Positions 54,735 through 64,000 of a stretch of 64,000 nt of DNA are shown piece by piece. Position 1 is the stretch's first letter; each line of letters begins with the position of its first letter. The notes under the pieces are model-generated. The model was not told the origin of the DNA. It did no database searches and saw only the letters and a program-made list of their open reading frames with translations. The DNA comes from Selaginella moellendorffii (lineage: Eukaryota; Streptophyta; Lycopodiopsida; Selaginellales; Selaginellaceae). A program made the translations under genes and the position numbers. The DNA is taken from assembly GCF_000143415.4 (NCBI RefSeq), contig NW_003314262.1, forward strand, positions 5,023,131 through 5,087,130, in the 5' to 3' direction.

Positions 54735-54785
54735 AGTTGATTTGCAAAGATCTCTCATCGCCATAGCTCAAGAGAGTGCTGAAGT
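54688..54785 (+). repeat. ~48-bp tandem duplication over the protease stop codon
   Basis: Two head-to-tail copies of GATTTGCAAAGATCTCTCAT...AGAGAGTGCT. The first copy codes for the protease C terminus and stop; the second, one base shorter inside, lies in the 3' UTR. Confidence 0.9.
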
Positions 54786-55076
54786 ATACTTCTCTCAACT
54801 ATGAGATTCAAAACTCCCAAGTGATAAAAACTAGATTCTTCAATAGCTTTTGATCTGATCGAGCTCTCGAAATTCCGAGGCTTGCTTTGCTTGCTCGCTT
54901 AGCTTCCAAGGAAGCTTTTTAATCTGTGCTTCACAAACAATAAAACTTTGAGACGAAAAGAATGGCTCTATAGTACACTATAATCTCGCTCGCCTTTTCT
55001 TTCGTATCTCGCCTGTATTGCTTCTTTTGGAGTGTAAATCCTGTCCTTACTGTGGCTCTCTCTCGAGAGAGCTCGA

Positions 55077-57093
55077 TCACGTCGAAGGAAGCCATTGCGT
55101 GCCATCCACAAAGCTGAGCGAAAGAAATGGAGTTACCTCCATGTCCGAGAGCTCGCGAGCCCACGGCACTCTCAGCGAAGAAGTGGCTCCGGGACCATAG
55201 CATTTGTATTGTCCAAACGAGACAGTTCTACAGAAAAGGAAGTTAAGATTTTACAAAGAAGAAAAGAAAGATCCTCTTTTTACCTGTCTCTGGATGCGTC
55301 GTGATCCCAATCGTCCCAGCCACGTACATCGATTATATTGTCGAAGTAACTGTTCGAGTAGACAATGCGGGAGTACGGTCCCATTGCTCGTCCGAGATAC
55401 AAAATCCCGGTTCCGGTAACTTTGCAGTTGACGAACGAGAATCCTGTGTTTTCCGTTTGGCTCTGCCGATCTTGTGCTGCTACGGAGCCGTAGGAATCCG
55501 CTATGGAGTGAAGTTCGCATTGCTGCAGCACTCCCGGCATTAAAAAACACGGAAAGGAAGGCGGAAAGTTTTGATGCTCACCTCGTAGAGCGAGCGGCCA
55601 TTGCCAAAGATGAAATCGATGGAGCCTTGGATGAAGCAACCTTTGAAGTAGTGGCGTCCGACATCGTCGCAGAGCGTGTCCTGCGCGCCGTAAAAGCCAC
55701 AGTTGTAGAACGCAGCCATGTCGCCAGAGATCCGGAAAGCCGCTGCTTGACGTCCATTGACACCGGGTGGTGGTGGAGGTGCAGTGTTCTATCACAAGAA
55801 CAAAAAAAAAAAAAAAAAAAAACAAACCATTTTTGTGTGAGCCAAGAGCTTATAAATCGATTGAAAGATAGAAACCACGCAAAGGTCACGCACACGCAAA
55901 CATGCACACACAATTCACGCACAAAGAAAAGGAGACAAAAAAGAGTGGAAGTACCTGAAAACTGATGTCTCTGGCTATGAAATTCGCCCCTACGATCGTC
56001 ACTGACGCGGTTCTATAGGCCGTAAGCGGCTGTCCATCGGGGCCGAGGTCGCTGGCGGTGGAATTCCAGACGATGAGGCTACGATCAATCCCAGCGCCCT
56101 GGAAAGTTAAGAACGGCTTCGTAGCTGGAACCACCACTTTCTCCCTGGAACCGAAAAAACAAACCCACAGACAATGAGACGCCTGGAAGAAGCAAAGGGG
56201 AAGAAACAAAGGCAAGAAAATGATAAGAAAGAATGTCTCATCAGATCATCACGAGAAGAGCGCCATGGCTGGAAGAGAGAAAGAAAAGAAAATTCTCTTC
56301 TCTACTGGCCATACTGACCGCCCTATCTGACTGACGGTCACGGAGATGCGGAGATTCGCGGGAATAAACCGGCAGCGCGAAGATGCCGCCCAAGATTCGC
56401 CGTATGAAGATCCTTGCGACGATGATGATCGATCGTTTTGCCCGCAATTGGAGCTGGGGGAAGCGGCCGATCGCGGTGCATTACGCGTGACATCGACGCA
56501 AGGGATCGTTGGCGCTTGGATTTTGCGGCGGGGTGTTCTTTGCATCGATGCCAAAATTTCTCCCCTGTTCATGGAAATATTCTACGCTGCCGTGCGAAAT
56601 CTGGGACCCGTGAGCGCCAAGAATCGGCAAGAATGGATCGCTGGCGGGAATTATCAGGCAAGATTGTAACTGGGATCGCGAGAATTCGTTGAGATTGATC
56701 GATCGAGGCAAGAAGAGTAATTTCCAAGAACAGAGAAATCGAGGAGGAAGGAAGAGGAAGAAAGAGAGGCGAGAGCCAGGAAGAGAATGCTGATCCTTAC
56801 CAGTAGATTCCCGGACCAATTCGTATCGTCACCCTCTGATCATTCCCGTCCGGGATCGCGTTCACTGCGTCCTGGACAGTCACGAAATCGCCATTCCCGC
56901 TCTGATCCACGACGAGAATCCGCGCGGCCAGATGCCCCTCGGTGCTGAAGGATTGGAGGAGATTTCTCGTCGCCGCCGCGCCGCGAGGATGCGAGAGGAT
57001 TAAGGTCGACAAGACGAGAATGGAGGCGCGTCGCGAGCCGCGAGAGAGGAGGAACAAGGCGGCGAGGAAGGAGGAGGAATCCCTGGCAGCCAT
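55077..57093 (-). CDS. pectin methylesterase 2, atypical RAMG site
   Basis: Same family and wall function as PME1. Five exons between the ATG at 57093 and the stop at 55077. The N terminus [19 protein letters not shown] has a hydrophobic secretion segment. The catalytic regions are [18 protein letters not shown]-like (exon 3), [10 protein letters not shown], and [13 protein letters not shown]. The usual tryptophan of the LGRAWG motif is methionine here, while both aspartates and the arginine remain. The last exon carries [11 protein letters not shown] and ends GTQWLPST. The intron between exons 2 and 3 contains a 22-nt poly-A run (plus strand about 55802-55823). Activity may be altered. Confidence 0.88.
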
Positions 57094-58948
57094 GGCCGGA
57101 GCTATGGGCCGGAGCTATCGGCTAGGTGGGAAAGAATTTTGGGAGAGGAGGGAAAGAAAGAATGGAAAAATGCCGCGCTTGTTATAGCCGGTTAGGTTTA
57201 AACCCATTGTTTATAGGCCTAAAAGGTTGACAGAAAACGTACGAGTTTGTATTTTTCCTATGAATTTTTTTCTTCCACTAATACGCCAACTTTGACTCTA
57301 ATTATTTTCAAATCATACCTGTTTGTATCGAAGAGAAAGAAAAGTTTCTCTTATCTGATATGGAGAAACCATGTCTTTCTATCGGAATTGTGTGGATTGA
57401 GAACGACCCAAAGGCAAAGCTAGAAAAGCTTCACCAGGACTTTCCTTAAGTACGATGATTCAAAGATTCTCGTCTCGGGCTTCTAGTGAGTGTTTGTTCG
57501 AACTTAAAAGGCGGTGGAAAGCAAAAAAGGAGAGAGCGAGAGGGGAATATACGGCGGCACGAAAACAACGCTACTACACATTGAAAACTCCCAAAAAAAT
57601 TCACCGAAGAAAGAGGGAGGGAAAAGAGCGATGTAAGTAATGTGGATTGCTACGCCACCTCCCCTTGAAGCTCAAAACGTGAGAGGATTTTAATAGAGCT
57701 CGGCGTCACGGGAGGGCCATGCGACCAAAAGCTCTTTCCTTTTTTATTTTCCACCCATCTTGACAAGTTGATCGGGCGAGAGGGACTGCCTGTGTTTGCT
57801 GCAAACGAAAGAGAGCGTTGCTTGATGGATCTTTCCGAAAGTTTTTCTCTCTCTTTTTTTTTGCTCTCTCTTTCTCGTCTTGCTTACCTGATGAAATGGA
57901 GGCATAGAAAATGGCTGGACACGCGAAATTATTGTACCTGATTGCTTGCAAAGATCAGGCGTTTAATGCTCGGAAAAAGAAAAGAATACCTCAAGAAAAG
58001 GAGCCTTCGCTATCAACACAGATTGTGCTGTGCTCCCTTGGCAGCAGCAACTGGTTGAGTGCGTTCCCTCACAAATGCCATGCAGAAGAAGCTGAAAACA
58101 ATAACTATAATGAACAGAGACATCAGAATCAAATATGTAGCAGCAAGCAAAACCAAAAAAAAAAAAAAAAAAAAAAAAACGAAAAAAAAAAGATAAACAA
58201 ACTCAAAGAACGAAGTAAAAAAAGGAAGGAAAGAAGAACGAACCACGAACCGCTCGTCAAAGCTTGGTTGTTGGATCCATAAATGTTCACTGCTTTCACG
58301 GAATGTCGTCCATGGACCATTAACTCTGAGTGGTTGCACCGCGTAACTCGCTTACTGTCCACCGGTCTATGTACTTTGTAGTCGCTCTTCTTTGGATCCC
58401 ACAGGCACCGCTGCCGAAGAAGGCTTCGCCCGGACGAAATAAATGCCCGCCCGTCTGGAGAAGACGACGTCTCTCACAAAGTTTCACTGGAATTTCTATT
58501 CCATCGACATCGAAGCAAATCTCCGCCGTGCTGACGGATTTGTATCTCTCACTGCTGACTGCAACCAAGATAAGCTTCTAGCACGAGATTTAAAACTTCG
58601 CTTGCTGGCAAACTTTCAAGGTACCTGGATCAACCAAGTTGCAAGTAATCTGATTTTCCAGCTCGAAAAATGCACGGAGCCCTGTGGATTGGAATCAGAT
58701 ATGAATAGGATACTTACGAGAGTTCGCTGTGGATGCAGAAAGAGCAAATCAGCTGAACAGATTGCAAGATACTACAGGCCCAGGCATTAGAAAAGTAAGA
58801 AAATGTCGCAAACTATGACAAGCAATCGTGCGCAAAGCAGCAAATGCTTTTCCTTCAACTATAAATTATATACACGTCCAGCTCTGTCTACAAAGACAAC
58901 TGAAGTGAGACTTTGCTACGAGATTAAAATTCAAAATACCGTACCTCT
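57094..58948. other. intergenic, no gene recognised
   Basis: About 1.85 kb between two PME genes on the minus strand. It has pyrimidine/purine-rich tracts and an A-run near 58147-58180. Short ORFs on both strands (for example minus 58320-58568, plus 58443-58790) have no recognisable motif or splice support; a small secreted-protein gene near 58.3-58.8 kb cannot be ruled out. Confidence 0.4.
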
Positions 58949-60258
58949 CTAAGTTGGGAGCCACTGAGAGCCATCAATGAAGCTTGGATCTAGAAAAGGT
59001 TGTGCCTGTCCCGGTGTGAGCTCGTGAGACCACGCTACACGTCCTGCATGATTGGCTCCTGGTCCCGAGCACTTGTACTGCCCAAAAAACACAGTGCTGC
59101 GGGGCAAGCAATTTATCAGAATCGAGAAAACTGGAGAGGAACAACTTACTGCTCTTTATTGGGGTCTCCCCAGTTGTCCCAACCCTCCGGGACAACTATG
59201 TTATCCATGTACGTAAATGCATAAACAACCCGAGAGAAGTCACCCCAAGCTCGTCCTAAAAAGATTGTTCCAGAACCGGTGACCCTGCAGTTCACAAAAG
59301 AAAAACCAGTTCGTTCGCTTTGGTTGGTTCGCTTTTGGGCTGCTAATGCACCAATTCCACCACAATTCTCAGCAGCAGCGTGTAGATGAGATTTCTGAAA
59401 AAAGCGGGTTGAGAAAATTGCTCGAGAACAACAGTAACACTTACGTAGTAATATGAATGGCCATCTCCGAATATGAAATCTATAGATCCCTCAATGTAGC
59501 ACTCTCTGAAGTAGTGACGGCCACTGTGATCGTATAGAGTGTCTTGGGATCCCAAGAAATGACAACCATAAAAAGCAGCTGTGTCACCAGAAATTCTAAG
59601 GGCAACAGCTTGTTTCCCTGGTGCTCCAGGAAAAAATACAGCAGAATTCTGCAAAATCCGCATGAAAGATCGAACCATGAACACGACGATTACCTTAAAC
59701 GTAATGTTCTTAGCAATGAAAAACGACGCGTAAATTCCAACTGTTGCACTCTCAAAGGTTCCCAACGGCTGTCCGCCAGGACCAGGACTGCTTGCTGTAT
59801 CATTCCAGTCGATGATGGTAAGCCACGCTCCAGAGCCCTGGAGTGTAATGTAAGGCTTCGTTATTGGAACCGTAACTTTTTCTCTGGATACAAATGAAAT
59901 TGAGAATCGAAAGCAACAAATGAAAGAAATATCACCTGTAGTAGCCGGGATTGATGTGGATGACAATGCGCTCGCCATTGTAGTCAGGTATAGAGTTCAA
60001 AGCCGCTTGAACCGTCGTGTAGTCACCCTCCCCAATTGTCTTGCTCACCACAATCGTCCTCGCAACTTTGATCCTGTTCCTAGCTGTCTTTCCGAACATG
60101 GAATGCTTGAGGGAACCAATCCAGTTCACCCAGCTGACAAAATCCTTTTCCATTCTCTGCAATGCAGGGCTCGAATCAGTCGCAAGGACTTGAGCTTCAC
60201 TAGGAACGAGAAACGAGCCAAGCAACAGGACAACTAAAACATTAAACTTTGCAGACAT
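58949..60258 (-). CDS. pectin methylesterase 3
   Basis: Five exons; ATG at 60258, stop at 58949. A signal peptide ([22 protein letters not shown]) precedes a roughly 60-residue linker and then the catalytic domain beginning [23 protein letters not shown]. Catalytic landmarks are complete: [28 protein letters not shown] and [13 protein letters not shown]. It ends in [11 protein letters not shown] and DGSQWLPT. It is closer in layout to PME2 than to PME1 and on the same strand. Acts in the cell wall on pectin. Confidence 0.9.
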
Positions 60259-61130
60259 TGTTCTCTCACTCGTTCACAGGCAAAAGAAGCACGAGGTGGC
60301 AAAACTAGACGACATATCTCCGATGTAACTAGCAAACTGGAGATATAAGAGGACATGACTGCAAGCACCAGAACACTTGAAGATGATCTAGCAACTTAAC
60401 AACGCAAGACGTGAAAGAGACAGACAAGCATGCTAATCTGGTCTCCACTACTAGGAAGCTCGATTAAACAATACAAGCAAATCATAGAGGAACTCACGAG
60501 CGTGGCCTGATGATGCACTGAAAATCACCGTACATAGCTTCTTCTGATGATTCTTCCTGCATTCATCCATAGCTTTCGTCACAAACAACCAAAAAAGAGA
60601 ATTGCCAAAACCTTCGGCATCTTCTGTAAAGCTCCAGCCCTCTTTCTTTGCCTGACAGTGTCGGCACCACTCCTCGCGTCACGATCCAGAAGCACTGCAA
60701 CAAAACAAACGATCTGTGACCGAAGAAAAAGCAAGAAATTCCCCTAGATCAAACCTGCGGCAATCGATCGCTCCTGACAACCATTCACTGCGCAGCGCAC
60801 ATCGCCGCATTTCCCTTTCAATCGAACAAGCACTGGCGCCTTCGATCGCTCCTCGTGCATTGCTCCTCCCACTAGCCCTAGCCTATCCTAGAGGACAAGA
60901 TATCATCCGAGAGAGAGAGGGAGATTATATGAAGATCGTCATTATATATGACCGGCTCTATGTTTTTCAGCCGGTTATTCCCTGTCTGTACAAGCGAAAA
61001 GAATTCTCATCCTAGAAACCATGGAAACGAAAGAAAGAGAGAAAGAAAAAATTTCTCCTGACCACTATGAACACCGTAGTAGCTCCTCGCTCGTCTTATT
61101 TCCACCACCACCACCAATCGATCCCTTTCA
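60259..61130. other. intergenic region PME3 / UDP-glucuronate epimerase
   Basis: Promoter and possible 5' UTR of PME3 and 3' UTR of the epimerase gene. TATATAA-like stretches and GAGAGA repeats occur near 60920-60955. No gene recognised. Confidence 0.4.
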
Positions 61131-62483
61131 TCAGCTCGATTCGATCGCCCTGTTCTTCCTGCTACCACTCAAGCCGCTCGTCAAACCATAGTAGCTCTCG
61201 TACCACTTGACGAACTTCTTGAGCCCCGTGTAGAGATCCGTGCTGGGATTGTAGCGCAGCTCGTTCCTCGCCAGAGTCACATTCGCGTGAGTGAATGGAA
61301 CGTCCCCGTTTCTCGGCATCTTGACGAAGTTCTTCTTCGCTTTCACCTTGAGATGCTTCTCCAGGATGCTAACCAGCTCGGGGACCGTCACCGGGGACGT
61401 GTTGCCCAAGTTGTAGACTCGGAGCTGAGCCGGGCCTCGTTTCTTCCCGCCTGTTCCAGTGCTGAGAAGCGCCGTGTCCAGAGCACCCAAGCACCCCTTG
61501 ACAATGTCGTCGATGTACGTGAAGTCGCGGGCGAGGTCGGTTTGATCCGGTCCTTGGTAGATGTTGATCGGCTTTCCCTGTAAGATGTCCTTGGTGAAGG
61601 AGAAGTAAGCCATGTCCGGGCGTCCGTAAGGTCCATAGACCGTGAAGAACCTCAAGCCGGTGATGGAGAGCCCGTATATGTGGTTGTAGCTGTGAGCGAT
61701 GGCCTCGCCAGCTTTCTTGGTCGCGGCGTACAAGCTCGCCGGCTGGTCGGTCCTGTCCATCTCGGAGAACGGAACCTTGGAGTTGAGCCCATAGACGGAG
61801 CTCGACGAGGCCCAGACGATCGAAGGCTGCGGATTGGCCGACTTGCAAGCTTCAAACAGCGTCACCAGTCCAGCGATGTTGGAGTTGACATACGAGGCCG
61901 GGTTTTGCATGGCGTATCTGACACCCGCCTGCGCCGCCAGGTGCATGACGTGAGTGAACGGAACCATGCTGAAGAGCTTGGCGAGGAGCTCCGAGTTGTT
62001 CACGTCCCCGTCGACGATGAAGACCGACTGCTTCTCCAGAAGCTCCTGCCTTGCTCGCTTGAGTGAAGGGTCGTAGTAGCTGTTGAAGTTGTCCAGTCCG
62101 ACCACACCGTCACCCCGTTTCTTGAGAGCCAGCGATACGTGAGTGCCGACGAAGCCAGCAGCGCCTGTGACTAAAACTACCATCCCGTTTTCTCTCTTGG
62201 TCCGAGCAGAGTGTCTGACTTGCTTCTCCCATTTCGATCCCCCCCAAGTCAAGGCCCTGTTCCCGAAGTGCCTGGATTCCAATCCTGTTTGAACTGCCGG
62301 TGGAGCCGATATGTGGAAGAACGCGTAGAACATAAGCGCTACCGAAACAAACATCCAGAAGAAATACCTCCCCGACCCGGAAGAATGCCATCTGTTGGAA
62401 ACTCGTCCAAAGTAGTTGTTTCTCTCCATCTTCACCTTGCCTGGCGTCGAGGGAAAAACATCTTGTACCGCTGACGGTGGCAT
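61131..62483 (-). CDS. GAE: UDP-glucuronate 4-epimerase
   Basis: Converts UDP-glucuronic acid to UDP-galacturonic acid, the building block of pectin, as a type II Golgi membrane protein. Single exon, 450 aa from MPPSAVQDVFPS at 62483 (the frame is open to 62591, but this ATG fits the family). A membrane anchor is visible near residues 35-60 (FFWMFVSVALMFYAFF). The NAD-binding site VLVTGAAGFVGTHVS is about 40 residues further. The SDR catalytic residues are in the WASSSSVYG serine region and SLYAATKKAGE (Tyr-x-x-x-Lys). GRPDMAYFSFTKDILQGKPI and DFTYIDDIV are family-typical. It supplies substrate for the pectin that the neighbouring PMEs modify. Confidence 0.95.
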   Translation of the reverse strand: MPPSAVQDVFPSTPGKVKMERNNYFGRVSNRWHSSGSGRYFFWMFVSVALMFYAFFHISAPPAVQTGLESRHFGNRALTWGGSKWEKQVRHSARTKRENGMVVLVTGAAGFVGTHVSLALKKRGDGVVGLDNFNSYYDPSLKRARQELLEKQSVFIVDGDVNNSELLAKLFSMVPFTHVMHLAAQAGVRYAMQNPASYVNSNIAGLVTLFEACKSANPQPSIVWASSSSVYGLNSKVPFSEMDRTDQPASLYAATKKAGEAIAHSYNHIYGLSITGLRFFTVYGPYGRPDMAYFSFTKDILQGKPINIYQGPDQTDLARDFTYIDDIVKGCLGALDTALLSTGTGGKKRGPAQLRVYNLGNTSPVTVPELVSILEKHLKVKAKKNFVKMPRNGDVPFTHANVTLARNELRYNPSTDLYTGLKKFVKWYESYYGLTSGLSGSRKNRAIESS

Positions 62484-63909
62484 CTCGGAGTCTCTTTGAA
62501 AAGAATTCTTCCGCGTCTCGTCAGTGAGAACAGCGCGGCAGCTCGATTGTTTCGCAAGCTGCGTTGGAACGAGTAACACATGGTTAGACAAATACGAGAA
62601 AACGAATTCAATAGACAGAGCCTACATTTGAGGAGAAGTCCGCGACAAGCAAAGTTTAGACAATTCTAGGATGCTCGCAGCATTCATCGCCCAAGATGCC
62701 GGAGGAGCTTACAATCCACTCTATGCAAAGCTAAAAAAAGAAGAGCAAATAGGAAAGGAAGCCCTCAACCCTTTAATTCCCCGAAATAATCTTCCAGCCA
62801 TACTCACGAAGCACACCAGCATTTCCTTCCGGCTGAGAGGAATCCAGCGCTCCCGAAGAACATCTGCTTCCTCCAGCCGGAATCAAGCCCGAAATCCACG
62901 ACTCCACACAAGAATCCGCAAGATAGGCAGGAAGAGAGATAGAATCACTGACCCTGAGACGGCAAATCCGGGCGCTGCGCCGAGCGAGTCCGCATTGCCG
63001 CGCGCGCGGTCGAGAATTTTGGCGCAAGCAGTATTTCTTGAAGCCGCACACGTGAATCTCCGGTGGCGATGGCGGCGTGCAATGCTACCCCTTTATGCCG
63101 TAGAATATTCGCCCTTTCTCGCGGCCGTCGATATGTTAGAGATCGAACGGCCTCCAGCGCACACGCCAGCTGGCGTGAATTTAGCCGTCGGTAGTAAACA
63201 CCGTTGATAAGGACGGTTGGATAAAGCAGACCGTTATCACAGTGATCAACAAACAGAGCGAGCGACCTTTTGATTTCGTTTCTGTGAATGGATATGGCCT
63301 ATCAAATGCATCCAACAAGACGACATTTTCTTGGTAGCATCGATTTTCTGGAGATTGTCACTGAAGTGTACTGCCAGATCTTCCTTTTACATTACATTTT
63401 ATTCAAAGTTAAGCTTTTTTATGATATTTTACCTCTATACTGTAATAATATTAATGTCTAAATGTGGTCAACGAGCTGCTGATTTGGGCTAAAATTGAAT
63501 ACTTAGAATTGTAATTAATCTTAAAGTTGCCAAAATAGATGTAATAAAATGTAATATAATTTAATAAATAATTTAAGAATCTTCAAGGTAAATAGATATT
63601 CTCTATATTATAGTGCATTATACACATAACTCACACCAAACTTGGGACATTTTTGGTGAAAGTTTCTGATTGATATTTTATAAATTAAAATTTATATATT
63701 TTGAAGCTTCTGTCAATTTTAAGGTTTTAATTCTTTCTAAGGTGTGTAGACAATAAAAAAATCATTTTTAAATAGCCTTACTAATATAAGAATGGAGTCT
63801 GCACTTATTCTTCAATCAAAATGCTAGTACCAACAAAATATTTATGCCATAGTGGCCATTTCTTTCATTTACTAAGGTAAATTTGAATTTATAATAAAGC
63901 TAAAAATAA

Positions 63910-63950
<41 letters not shown>

Positions 63951-64000
63951 GAATATAGAAATGGAATACACAATTACCTCAAAACCATAACTTATATAAA
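62484..64000. other. epimerase promoter, then AT-rich spacer
   Basis: 62.5-63.2 kb is probably 5' UTR/promoter of the epimerase gene; an open plus-strand frame there has no recognisable content. From 63.4 kb the DNA is AT-rich with a (TA)n run at about 63915-63948. No gene seen. Confidence 0.5.

Noticed and set aside
58320-58790. Possible small secreted peptide gene between PME2 and PME3
   Set aside because: Open frames on both strands but no signal peptide, cysteine pattern or splice pair that I could support.
62671-63207. 178-codon plus-strand ORF upstream of the epimerase
   Set aside because: No recognisable content, lies in the likely promoter and 5' UTR of the epimerase gene.

Overview
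The window is nuclear DNA of a land plant, and it most resembles a lycophyte of the Selaginella type. Most introns are very short (about 48-120 nt, many 50-65). Genes are closely packed in GC-rich blocks separated by AT-rich spacers. A MOK-type ciliary kinase is present, as expected of a plant with swimming sperm, and mitochondrial ribosomal protein S7 is encoded in the nucleus. The species call is inference; no search was run.

Layout. 0.1-6.5 kb is a housekeeping block: alpha-tubulin (cut by the left edge), dolichol kinase, a VTI1-type SNARE, a SINA-type E3 ligase and ribosomal protein S26, with two divergent promoter pairs. 6.7-12.3 kb is a damaged tandem array of an F-box gene plus a plastid-type EamA/DMT transporter gene. 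Only the rightmost transporter and the leftmost F-box gene look intact, and the middle transporter copy carries two micro-inversions. 12.8-15.0 kb is the MOK kinase. 15.3-19.2 kb holds three tandem secreted B-lectin proteins with an unrecognised N-terminal domain, and a TMEM242-like gene sits among them. 19.3-20.0 kb is mitochondrial uS7. 20.0-23.5 kb is a graveyard of NERD-gene and dehydrogenase fragments in AT-rich DNA, followed by an intact NERD nuclease-like gene (23.6-25.1 kb), a WEB1/PMI2-type coiled-coil gene and an AS8-like membrane protein gene. 29-34.9 kb has a tRNA-Ser(GCU), an orphan exon copy, PPR debris, a broken protein kinase and AT-rich spacer.

34.9-46.7 kb is a nested retrotransposon. 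The outer element is a decayed Ty3/gypsy element with 175-bp LTRs. A younger non-autonomous element (about 7.9 kb, LTRs about 1.9 kb, no coding capacity, LTRs full of CGGACT-type repeats) is inserted in reverse orientation into its integrase.

47.5-62.5 kb is rich in cell-wall genes: an orphan gene, a 2-oxoglutarate oxygenase with a GC-AG intron, three pectin methylesterases around a nepenthesin-type aspartic protease, and a UDP-glucuronate 4-epimerase. The epimerase makes the sugar donor for pectin and the methylesterases edit pectin in the wall, so the right end is a loose pectin neighbourhood; co-regulation is not shown.
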